Source: Ophiura sarsii (lineage: Eukaryota; Echinodermata; Ophiuroidea; Amphilepidida; Ophiuridae). Taken from it: DNA of 64,000 nt. This document shows, piece after piece, positions 26,801-39,000 of the stretch. The position numbers and the translations under genes are program-made. The notes beneath the pieces are model-generated. The model was not told the DNA's origin and did no database searches. It saw only the letters and a program-made list of their open reading frames with translations. The number at the start of each line of letters is the position of its first letter. The stretch's first letter is position 1. The DNA lies in NCBI GenBank assembly GCA_035610835.1, contig CM069447.1, forward strand, positions 39,096,057 through 39,160,056, given 5' to 3'.

Positions 26801-29800
26801 AAAAGGAATCAATGAAGAAAAAAATAAATATCGATTGAAAATAATAGAGTAATTCATAATAATATAATTTAAGAGTTGTAGAATTAGTAGATATGTTGAT
26901 GCAATGTTGTTGTTAGGTATAGAACGTAGCAATAAAATAGTATCAGCTGCATCAAATTGCAATATTGACACCAGTGTACATGTATATACCTCATCCTTGA
27001 TGCTTGGGTCCGACTTGTGCTCTAATAGAAGGTTACAAACTCCCCATTTTTCTGGCAACCCAGATTCTGCTGCATAATGTAACGGTGTCTTACCAGACTA
27101 TAACATCAAAGTAATATACAAAACATTATTACTCATAAGGTTATTCATTTACTAATCACATAAGTTCATGGCTATATTCGTTATTCTATATCAACATCAC
27201 CATGTATTGAAGGATAAAAGTAGCAGGGTATTTTAATCATAATCTTAGCCCCCAACCCCCTAGCCCCCCCCCCCCCCCCCCACCCACCCCAAAAACACAA
27301 AACATACCCAAAATAGAAGAAAAAATAGAAAGAAATCAATGAAGAAAGAAGAAGAAAAAAATATCGATTGAAAATAACAGAGTAATTCATAATAATATAA
27401 TTTAGTAGTTGTAGAATGTGTAGTTATGCTGATGAAATGTTGTTGTTGGGTATAGAACGTAGCAATAAAATAGTATCCGCTGTATTCAATAACAATATTG
27501 ACACCAGTGCACTTATCAAACTGTATTATACATTTCACGGACATAAATTATGCTAATGAGCTCATTAAATGACGTCACTCGCATCATCGGGTTTTCCCGA
27601 TGATTGAAATCCGTTGATTGAAATTCTAGGTCGAGTAAAATGATGTTCTTATTTGTTGTCTGTGAGCTTTTGTGAATTTTTTCCCGTATTGGAGTATTTT
27701 TTTATTGAAAATAGACAGTTCAAATTAAACGTTGGTTCCAAGTTCAACTGACAGCACAATTATTAAAGGCGACAGCAACTGCAATATGCAGGCAACATTT
27801 GAGAAATAACGATGCCCGACTTTGCAAGAAAGTGTACGGGGAAGTGTACGGGTGAACATGACAAACCAAAACAGCCTAGTAAATAATCACCTCCGTGGCG
27901 CAATTGGTTAGCGCGTTCGACTGTTAACCGAAAGGTTGGTGGTTCGAGTCCAGCCGGGGGCGTTGTTACTTTTTGCATTTAATGCAGATCGACAAATCAC
28001 AGTAAAAATATAATATTGACAAAATCACAGACCACTTACACAAAAATCGCATCTGCGCATGCTCCTGTCGTGATCGAAATCCAACACACAAGCAATGGGC
28101 GAGTTTTATAAGTGCAGTGTACATGTATTCTATACCTCATCTTTGATGCTTGGGTCGGACTCTCCAATGGTTTGGCAACCCAGATTCTGCTGCATACTAA
28201 AAGGGACTGTGTAGGAATACAGCTACAAGACGACAAAAGTCAGCCAAGTAACTACAAACACTGCAACATGCAGACGCAAATACACATTGAGCAAATCATG
28301 ACTAGGGGATAGGGCGAGCTAGAATGAAATAGTGAGATGTTACGGTATAAAGTATAGTGATGATACTTTTGGGTTTATTGGTTGATAGAATGGAGTGCTA
28401 TAGTAAAATAGATTTATTCCGTAAACATGTAGGCCTAAACTCTAATTAATTGGTAGAAATCGGTGTTTCAACTTGATAGTTAAACCAATAAAACTAGATC
28501 AGACCAATTTTATCAGACATGTTTTTTGCCTGTTCGTGCATTAGGAATAAAATATTTTTTACTAGGTTCTTTTTTGATCTTATTAATGAATTTAAACCCT
28601 TTACTAAGGGCAATAATTTCGATATCTGATAGTGGAATATCAATGTAAATGTATATATGAAATGTTTGCAACGTTTTGCCTCGGCTTTTAATTGCGCCTG
28701 GCGATTTGATAATTTATTAGTTGCATGGGTTCGGTGAAATGAACCACGGTTGGTAATAGACTTGTTACGTTAAGAGGTTTGAGTCTTAGCCCGCTTACGT
28801 ATGACTGTGCGTTTCTTATTATGTGATGGCATGACTGTGTATGATTATGTGTTAAGTTGACAATTTATAGATAAATAGTATTGATATACTTTATAATTAA
28901 TGGGAAAATGAAAGGACTAAACAGGCAGTATTATCAATACTGTCTAACAGTTTTAGGTGGAAGTGAAAGGCCTGACAAATAGTATTGATGTACTTTATAA
29001 TTACTGGAAAAATGACAGGTCTAAACAGGCAGTATTATCAATACTGTCTAACAGTTTTAGGTGAAAAAATGAATGAAACAGCCTGACAAATAGTATTGAT
29101 ATACTTGTAATTAATGGGAAAATGAAAAACCTAAACAGGCAGTATTATCAACACTGTCTAACAGTTTTAGGTGAGAGGCCTAACAATCGTATTGATATAC
29201 TTAATCAATTGTTTTAACACACAAAATATAAAATAAGCTTTGAAAAAAGCCGTTTGGATCAGGGCTTATCAGCTGATGTACGCTTTGGCCGTGAAACACA
29301 AACTAAGTGACTTCATTGAGTTCACTCAAACTATATATCATGTCATTGCGGACGTAAAGCACACACATTGGTTGCGTGTATGAGCATAGCCAAATGCGAG
29401 AGGGCGTAGAGATCAAACGCGTAGTCACACGCCACCTACGTTGGGTGGCGTCTTATTTGATAATAAGACGGCATGAAAGTACTACGGGTGCTGTGTGCAC
29501 GTCCGTTGAATATGAATGTCATATGTTGTGTACTTTAGGATAATAATAAATAAGGCCGTGTAATATGGATGTGTAAAATACCAACATTTCATATAGCATG
29601 ATGCTACTTTGTTTAAGAATTTTTTGAACCAAAACCGCATTTTGTGTAACTTGTCACGTGGATATAGACTAGTGCCAGGATACGCTTTGGCCGTGAAACA
29701 CAAACTAAGTGACTTCATTGAGTTCACTCAAACTATATATCATGTCATTGCGGACGTAAAGCACACACATAGAGTCACGATAAGGTCATAACGGGTTGCC

Positions 29801-32800
29801 ATGCACGGAGTCCCTTAATGGTCTAGTACAGGTCTCTAGTAGCTAGAACCATCGCAGACCTCTCTGCGCTACAGTCTCCCCAGTTCATATAAATATAAAC
29901 AGCGGGGGGGGGGGGGGGGGGGGGGGGAGGTAAAATATCAAATAATAAAAGGGACTGTTCAGGAATACAGCTACAAGACGACAAAAGTCAGCCAAGTAAC
30001 TACAAACACTGCAACATGCAGACGCAAATACACATTGAGCAAATCATGATTAGGGGATAGGGCGAGCTAGAATGAAATAGTGAGATGTTACGGTATAAAG
30101 TATAGTGATGATACTTTTGGGTTTATTGGTTGATAGAATGGAGTGCTATAGTAAAATAGATTTATTCCGTAAACATGTAGGCCTAAACTCTAATTAATTG
30201 GTAGAAATCGGTGTTTCAACTTGATAGTTAAACCAATAAAACTAGAGTAATATATGATCAAATGAGCATGAAATGTTATTCACGTTTTACAGATAAAATC
30301 TTATAGCAAAGGGCGATACTATAGTTTCATCGGGCTGATAGTGCCTCGAATCATCAGTCGCTAACCAGTACGGTTGATATGGGGACATAATGAATAAAGT
30401 AAGCATGAAATATTCACTAAATGAGCATTTTAATTGTAGGCTTATATATAAGTGGGTAATGCGTCGTTCTTAAAAGCACGCACATATGAATTACTCTAGG
30501 TACAGTTTTTCCGTGTTTTCGGTAGCGATTAAATGCCTATATGGTAAGTTAGGCCTACACGAAAAATAAAGAGGAATAAACGCAAAACTTGATAGAATTG
30601 CAAAGATGTTTTGGATGTAATTCATAAAATTGAAATAAAGCCAATGCTCATTCCATTCTAGAATGGCGATATCGAAGAAAGAAGTAATTAAGATGCATTA
30701 AACCAATAACACTTGAAAACAATAGTAGCTCAATAGCCATACATGAGTTCCGTGAAAATATTGAATTGATTAGAACCAGGACAGTATCATCCAATTGCCC
30801 ACTTGAGTGGTTAAAATCCAGCTTCTTGATCTGGTCGGCTTCATCAATTGATGGAGTCGGGCGGTCGGTACACCTTTGATGTTGGCATTCTCGACCGTAG
30901 GAAATTATGATCAGACCAAATTTATCAGACATGTTTTTTGCCTGTTTGTGCATTGGGAATAACATATTTTTTACTAGGTTCTTTTTTGATCTTATTAATG
31001 AATTTACTAAGGGCAATAATTTCGATATCTGATAGTGGAATATCAATGTAAATGTATATGAAATGTTTGCAACGTTTTGCCTCGGCTTTTAATTGCGCCT
31101 GGCGATTTGATAATTTATTAGTTGCATGGGTTCGGTGAAATGAACCACGGTTGGTAATAGACTTGTTACGTTTAGAGGTTAGAGTCTTAGCCCGCTTACG
31201 TATGACTGTGCGTTTCTTATTATGTGATGGCATGACTGTGTATGATTATGTGTTAAGTTGACAAATTATAGATAAATAGTATTGATATACTTTATAATTA
31301 ATGGGAAAATGAAAGGCCTAAACAGGCAGTATTATCTATACTGTCTAACAGTTTTAGGTGGAAGTGAAAGGCCTGACAAATAGTATTGATATACTTTATA
31401 ATTACTTGAAAAATGACAGGTCTAAACAGGCAGTATTATCAATACTGTCTAACAGTTTTAGGTGAAAAAATGAATGAAACAGCCTGACAAATAGTATTGA
31501 TATACTTGTAATTAATGGGAAAATGAAAAACCTAAACAGGCAGTATTATCAACACTGTCTAACAGTTTTAGGTGAGAGGCCTAACAATAGTATTGATATA
31601 CTTTATCAATTGTTTTAACACACAAAATATAAAATAAGCTTTGAAAAAAGCCGTTTGGATCAGGGCTTATCAGCTGATGTACGCTTTGGCCGTGAAACAC
31701 AAACTAAGTGACTTCATTGAGTTCACTCAAACTATATATCATGTCATTGCGGACGTAAAGCACACACATTGGTTGCATGTATGAGCATAGCCAAATGCGA
31801 GAGGGCGTAGAGATCAAACGCGTAGTCACACGCCACCTACGTTTGGTGGCGTCTTATTTGATAATAAGACGGCATGAAAGTACTACGGGTGCTGTGTGCA
31901 CGTCCGTTGAATATGAATGTCATATGTGGATCAGTAAACCAAAACAGGCAATAGCGTCAATCCACAGCTGGGCAGACGCATCTTTGGTTTTCTCATCTGT
32001 GTATATGGGTGCCCACCCTTCTCGGGCACAGGACATTTTGAAATACGGAAACATTGTCCCCACTGCGGCACGTTTCCTAGGTTTGCTTGGCGCTCATACG
32101 ATTTACAATTTAGGCTACGCCAACAGCGCCAGCCAAATAGGTCATGGGCGCTTATTGATGGGGAATTATGGACGCTATGTTCTCTCTTCTGGTGCACAAC
32201 GAGATGGGCCTTCTCAGTTTCGGAAGGGGGGCACAACGTAAACCGCAATCAGGCCCATCAGGTGCAAGTCCTGCCGTTATATGCACTCATGTTCAAAGTG
32301 TCAGGGCCTTGGGCATGGGGACCACTCTTGCAAACAATAGGGCGCACGTTGATAATTTTTGTGTTCATGGCCAACGGTGCGTCAGCTGCAAATATTTATC
32401 TCCCTTTCATGTTAGTGCATGAAAACCATAGTTAGATCATATAATAATGTTTTATATCATATATATAATATAATATAAAGCAGTTTACCAACCCACGGTG
32501 TTTACAATAGACAATATAACAAACAAATAATAACAACCACCGGCGAATGTCCCAACGAAAAAGTTAGATCGTTATCATGATAATGATAAGGTTTCCGCAA
32601 AAATTCTGTTGGATAGTTTTACAAGTGGTTTTAAATTAGGCTATGGGAGGGACCGTGTACATCGTGATTCACCAGATGTAAAATCTGTCGAACTTGATAT
32701 AAACGAGGTATATAATAAATTGAATTGACCCCAAATTTCACCAATTGGGCTCGTTCCCAAGGCAGATCCTGGTAAATTTAGGCTAATCCAACACTTGTCG

Positions 32801-35800
32801 TTTCCACATGGTTCATCAATTAACGATAGCATTGATCCCAGCTTTTGTGTGGTGCATTACGCCAATGTTGATGTGGCTGTTCGCATGGTCGCTGGCGCCG
32901 GTTTCGGGGCTTTAATATCGAAAGCGGACATCCAGTCAGCTTTCCGTTTATTGCTGGTTCATCCGTCTGAATTTGAGTTATTTGTGATTAAGGTGGCTGG
33001 TCAATATTTCGTGGACAAAGCACTCACCAGCAATGTTTGAAAGATTTTCAACATTTTTAGAATGGGTCACGAAATGCGTATCAAGGTCAAACTTGATAAC
33101 GCACTACATGGATGAATTCCTGGTGGTGTCACGCGAGCATAGCTCTAATTTGTCGTGAAGCGCCGTCGTCGAACATGTTGTTAACATTTGTGAGGAGTTT
33201 GGAGTTCCCCTAGCTTTAAGAATTCAGTGGGGCCTACTTCCAAATTAGTGTATCTTGGCCTTGAAATTTATTCCGTGCGACAAGTAGTAGCGAGAGAGTC
33301 TATTTCTATGAAAATCGAAAAAAGGTCGACAATCTGCCAAACTGTCACCCACCACCCGCTAGATATAAGTGGTGGTGTGATCTGTAGTAGGCCCACATCC
33401 AATGTTATGACGTAAGGCAGTGTTTTGTTTTCCAAAGGTTAAAGTCGTGAAATAATTGATTACGATAAATAATTATAATGATAATATTGATTAAGGTCAT
33501 TACCTGAGGACATTGTACAAATAGTCTTAACAGTTTGAATTTAATTAATGGTTAGGTAGCTTTTCTCCGGGGCTTCTTTCGTCTGCGCGATGAAGCTCAG
33601 GGATGGGGTTTGCGCCCCATTCTGTTTTGGTTGAAACTCTACTCTTACAGTTGATAATTGAATAATAAGATACATCTATGGCAAATTGTTTGAATAGGCA
33701 TTGGCCTAAATGAAATAAATAGTTTTGCATTGGCATATCTATCTCGCAAAATTGACACTGATGTGCATCGGCACAGCGATGGCAAATCATTCGTGATTGA
33801 TTGACAACTAGTATTTTGAATAATTTGATAATAATATACATAAAATATCTATGGCAACATTGTTGGACTTTGCATTGGCAAAAATGGCATAATTTATATT
33901 GGTAAGCATTAGCATATCTAGTTGGCATATTTGACCCTGATGTGCATTGGCACATTCTTGGCAAAAAAAATTTAAAACAATCTTGGCAATTTATTTAGGC
34001 CTCTTTTTGTCTGCGCAATGGAGCGAGGGGGGACGTTTGCGCTCTCCTGCCGATTGATTGATAACAGCTCATATAATGGTCATTTGATGTCCTGCATTGT
34101 TGCGTAGATTATGCTTTGGATGACATATGATACAAGTAGGCTTTATAAATAAAAGCAACCTCTTGCATGGCTGGCATGGTGATGTCCGCAAATGTCCTGC
34201 CAATAGTTTCTAGGGTCTGGCGGTAATAGTGTATACTTTTGAATTATGCAGCTTAATAAATTATTATTTTATTTTCAAGGTATGAAAATGACCAGTGAAA
34301 ATGTTGTATTTGTAGTGAATTTCTTCATATTTTCACCCTATATATTGTCTACCCACCATGTATAATGACCTTGATATTGACATTGTGAGATTTGGAAATT
34401 TGTATGCTTTCAGGAAATGTCTTTCCGTATACTCCTATGAATAGTTGTAATGCTAAAAATGTGGAAAGCAGATGGCGAGGCCACCACTGATTTGTAAGAT
34501 GACACGGACAAAACGATGATAGTTCTTTTGTAGAAAGATGTTGTACGCAGCACAATTAAGACTCGCGAAAAAGAATTAACATTACTACGAGAAGGCTCTT
34601 TTTTCACGATCTTCCGTTGTTGCAGCTAAATGCGATATTTGTCCACCTGCTTGTACTGAACTAAATGTTTTTAGGCCTAAAAATTGAGGAAATCTTGGCA
34701 AAACAAGGCTCTGCTACGGAGCTCCTATTTGTTTTGAACAACAATACGAAGTTTAAAGTCTTTCATTTGCTTGTCAGCTTGGCAACACAAGGCTTGCTAC
34801 TATAGTCCAAATATAGTTATACCTTGGACTTCGTCGCGTGTACCTAAAGTTAAACAAGACCCCCCATAGAATTTTGCTCCAGCGAAGGTTAACAGGAACC
34901 CCAATAGAATTCTGCTTCAGCGACTTTTCAAAAGAGATACACAAAATACGTTCTAATTTACCTCATTTGACGACCACAACTTGTTTTCCAGTTCCAAGGC
35001 CAAACTCAAGTTTGTACTGAACTAAATCTTTTTAGGCCTAAAAATTGAAGAAATCTTGGCAAAACAAGGCTCTGCTACGGAGCTCCTATTTGTTTTGAAC
35101 AACAATACGAAGTTTAAAGTCTTTCATTTGCTTGTCAGCTTGGCAACACAAGGCTTGCTACTATAGTCCAAATATAGTTATACCTTGGACTTCGTCGCGT
35201 GTACCTAAAGTTAAACAAGACCCCCATAGAATTTTGCTCCAGCGAAGGTTAACAGGAACCCCAATAGAATTCTGCTTCAGCGACTTTTCAAAAGAGATAC
35301 ACAAAATACGTTCTAATTTACCTCATTTGACGACCACAACTTGTTTTCCAGTTCCAAGGCCAAACTCAAGTTTGTACTGAACTAAATCTTTTTAGGCCTA
35401 AAAATTGAAGAAATCTTGGCAAAACAAGGCTCTGCTACGGAGCTCCTATTTGTTTTGAACAACAATACGAAGTTTAAAGTCTTTCATTTGCTTGTCAGCT
35501 TGGCAACACAAGGCTTGCTACTATAGTCCAAATATAGTTATACCTTGGACTTCGTCGCGTGTACCTAAAGTTAAACAAGACCCCCATAGAATTTTGCTCC
35601 AGCGAAGGTTAACAGGAACCCCAATAGAATTCTGCTTCAGCGACTTTTCAAAAGAGATACACAAAATACGTTCTAATTTACCTCATTTGACGACCACAAC
35701 TTGTTTTCCAGTTCCAAGGCCAAACTCAAGTTGCAATGTATGTATACGGAGACATTTTAAGAGAATCTTTGAAATAGCACATCGATCGAGCCAGACAACC

Positions 35801-36026
35801 TTTGGATATCTTCACTCCGTCGCAGCTTTGCTGGTATTACCAATAGGGGCTCACTCAGTGAGAAGTTAATAGTTAGAGCAATGAATTCTATTTTTTTTGG
35901 TACGTAAATCGTGCAGCAGTTGTAATGCGATGTAAGCGCGGCCTTGTAACCAGGACCCAGCTATCCAAAAAGCGCGGGAAAATACCGGAAGCTGACAGGA
36001 CCAAGCAAATATCCGGGCACGACCAA

Positions 36027-36065
<39 letters not shown>

Positions 36066-39000
36066 CTCAACTCCCGGCCAGCAAATAGTTTTTCCTCGCA
36101 AGTACTTCAGAAAACGTGATTATGTGTACTTCAACCAGTTCAATTCCATCCTTGACGTCACGGCATCCTTAATTACCATTACGCAAACTTTCGCGATTAT
36201 TCAATATCTAGTACTATCATGACTATGGAATCTTCAAAATGAAGTTGTTTTACAGATATTGAATGTTAATTAATTAGCCTTTGTAAGATGTGAACACAGT
36301 AGATCGACCTACCTTAAACGGTATACTGGAGTCAGCGTTTGAACTCAATAACAATTCCGTAACCTTGCAAGCATTATTTCCTCTGTCTGTAACAGCTAGG
36401 TGTAGAGGAATTGGGCTAATCTGAAAATACACCGTTAAAAATGAATACGAATGTTTCGACTAATTTTTAAAATGATTTTCTATTTGTGTCAATTCACCTC
36501 TATCAGTAAAGATAGGACTGAGCTTAAAAAGTTGTACAAACAAGTATAAATTAGGTTACGATGACCCATCTCTACTTATTTGATTTATGCTATGTATCGT
36601 AGCCGCGGATCGTAGCATTCTTCATACTTCCATCTTAAATCAATATTGTGTTTCATTATTGTCATTTTCATGTTTGTATGCGCAATAATGTTTTTATTGT
36701 GTGGCCATAAATATGAATGTCATATTATGTAAGTATGTATGATGGGTTATAATACAGGTCTATCATTAAGATATAGTTATGGGCTGCAAAGAGTCGGCTT
36801 AAGGGGGCTGTCAAGTGTCATTTCGTATTTTCTAGGAATTTCACTTTTCTTCATTTTTCAAAACTTCAGAGTGTTATCTATCAGTACATGCAAAGAAATG
36901 TTCAATTTTGAAATTCCAAAAGCCTATTTAGAAGGATTTAAATCCTTATTGTGATCATTGACAAAGTAGAATGGAAAAGTCTGCCCGCAGGGGATCAGCA
37001 AAACCTCCCATGCGCCGCGTATCCTGTGTTTTGTTTTTCACGCAAATTAGCACGCGCCAGTTCGCTTAAAATACGCGACGATGTTGTTTCGAATGCCGTC
37101 AGTGCGTGCTGCGTTACCCGTTATGTTTTTGGCGCGTTTGAGGGCTTGTTCACACGCATTGTTTACGCATCGGAGGCCCGACTAATCAAACCGTCATTTT
37201 TGCTGGGGTGTGGCTGAGCCTGAAGCAAGTAGGCCTATTAGTAAAACAAGGCTTTAGCACAAGTGTTAGTATCAAGGAGTTTGGAAAGAGAGAAGGAAAA
37301 ATAAAAAATAAATAAGGACAGAGAAAGATTTTGAATCCATGATCGGAGTGAAACATTGTAAGAAGTATCAAAAAGACTTACACCGGGTTTTATCCGAAGA
37401 CGTTAATGTTTAGTTTTTGTTTGGCATTCCGATGTTGTACAAGTCCGTCCCACCCTCCCCGTCCAACCAATACCTGTTTATTTATTTATTGTCATTACTG
37501 AATTATGGTAGGCATATTACTTCGTATCGTTGTTAAGTTAGCTAGTTCTGAATTAGTTCAACTCTGTGTATTAATTTGTCATTCAGTTATATCAAACATA
37601 ATATCAATTATAAGTGCCATTTTACCTAGGCCTACATATTATGGATGGGCATGACCGGAGTTCAAGCATTCTCGGGCCGAAGAGCCGATGCTATCAAATG
37701 GTTCATGGTTTATGGTTTATCTTATGGTTATATAGTCTAACTTTGTACAGTTATGTCACATGTGCACACGCGGCAATCAAAAACACGACATGTAGAGGGG
37801 CGGGGGGGGGGGGGTATAGGGCCATGGAGAGCAGGGATGGACAGCCTCTCCTGGCATGTATTTTTTTAAATACTAAAATATAATACGGTATCCATTATAA
37901 GCTCATTTATATCAGATCGGCATTATCATTGTTATCTTCAGTAGATAGCAAACTACTTTTAAAAGAGATCCAACCGAAATGCTTAATAGGCCTAGAGCTA
38001 TTGTTATAACACTGAACAATCACTATTTTATAATTATCTTCGGTAGATAGCAAACCAAGGATCCAAGTCTATTCTAATGGAAAATACTCATCATTTAACT
38101 ACTGTGAAATGTGATCCATTACCCGCCAGTGGCGTATCTGATGAGATCGCTTGTCAGAGAGAAATGGTATCTTCCCGGTAGGCTTTAGCTTTACAGGTTG
38201 AGGATTGCCGCCGCCGAGTCCGACATTTGAAAACGGGGAGGGTGGGGTGTCCTCAAAATCCACCCCATCCGACTCAAATTGAGGCCCTTGCTCCCCCAAC
38301 CCACTGTATTTATAGAAAATAAAACCTTTTAGCCCGGTAGTTTGAGCTGTTCTACCCGGTCAAATCCGTCGAAGGAGGGGGACACTCTGCTGATACGCTA
38401 CTGTTACCCGTTCGCTTGACAGTTTACCCATATAGACAATTCCTATAGTCATTTTACAAACCGTTAATTTTATTTTCCTGCTTCGTTAAACATTGTAATT
38501 AATGATAGACCTAGGCATAGGCCTATATAAGTGGCGATGGCGTAACGAGGATCAAGTTCAGGTGGCATGTTGTGGCCTTTTACTATGATGAAATCACAAT
38601 TCGTGACGTGACTCAAGTCATATGCCTATATTATGTTAATCAGAAGATTACCCGATTCCGTCTCTTTTAATATCTGAAGTAGAAGAAGAGAAAACATGTA
38701 GGCCTACCAAACGACAGGTCATAATTAAATCTTCATCCCCATTTCTCGCTTTCTCTCTAATGTTTCCAATTTTTCTCTCTCCTTTGCAAAAGTCCTTTAT
38801 CTAGGATAGGTGTTGATTTTTACACCCAGACTACTCACTAACTGCGCCATGGTTAAATGATCACATTGATAAAGACTACACTGGGCCTATATTGAACTCT
38901 GATGATAGCCGCAGACGTTGGTCACAGAAATTAATACACGAGCGTCTAACCTTTGTCAACCGGGTCAACGCGCACGCGTCGCCATTTATTCTGCAAACTC

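Larger units (their letters stand above)
27510..28114. mobile_element. 605-bp TIR element carrying a tRNA-like gene
   Basis: The sister unit reads ACACCAGTGTACATGTATA. Here CAGTG is duplicated (27505-27509, 28115-28119) around an insert whose ends are CACTTATCAAACT and the inverse of CACTTATAAAACT. It contains a tRNA-Asn-like sequence and no transposase. Superfamily unknown. Confidence 0.7.
28198..29523. repeat. Imperfect tandem duplication, copy 1
   Basis: 28198-28495 matches 29947-30245, and 28496-29523 matches 30908-31927. The right copy holds 662 bp (30246-30907) that the left lacks. A 100-bp piece (TACGCTTTGGCCGTGAAACA onward) occurs a third time at 29677-29772. Confidence 0.85.
29947..31927. 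repeat. Imperfect tandem duplication, copy 2
   Basis: Second copy of 28198-29523 with the extra 662-bp segment. Its right edge joins the DIRS-like relic. Confidence 0.85.

Noticed and set aside
29268..29294. Hammerhead-like CTGATG...GAAAC on the + strand
   Set aside because: The conserved A after CTGATG is T, stem I and III cannot be drawn convincingly, and the nearby Penelope-like frame is on the other strand.
31777..31926. First half of the 154-codon ORF as part of the DIRS gag
   Set aside because: This part belongs to the duplicated block also found at 29380-29523; gag similarity begins only after 31927.
33545..33964. 139-codon Cys-rich minus-strand ORF as a gene
   Set aside because: The cysteines come from repeated TTGGCA/TGCATTGGCA segments of a tandem duplication; no start context or splice sites.
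35492..35869. 125-codon ORF as a gene
   Set aside because: It spans the last 360-bp tandem unit and unique sequence, and has no similarity to a known protein.
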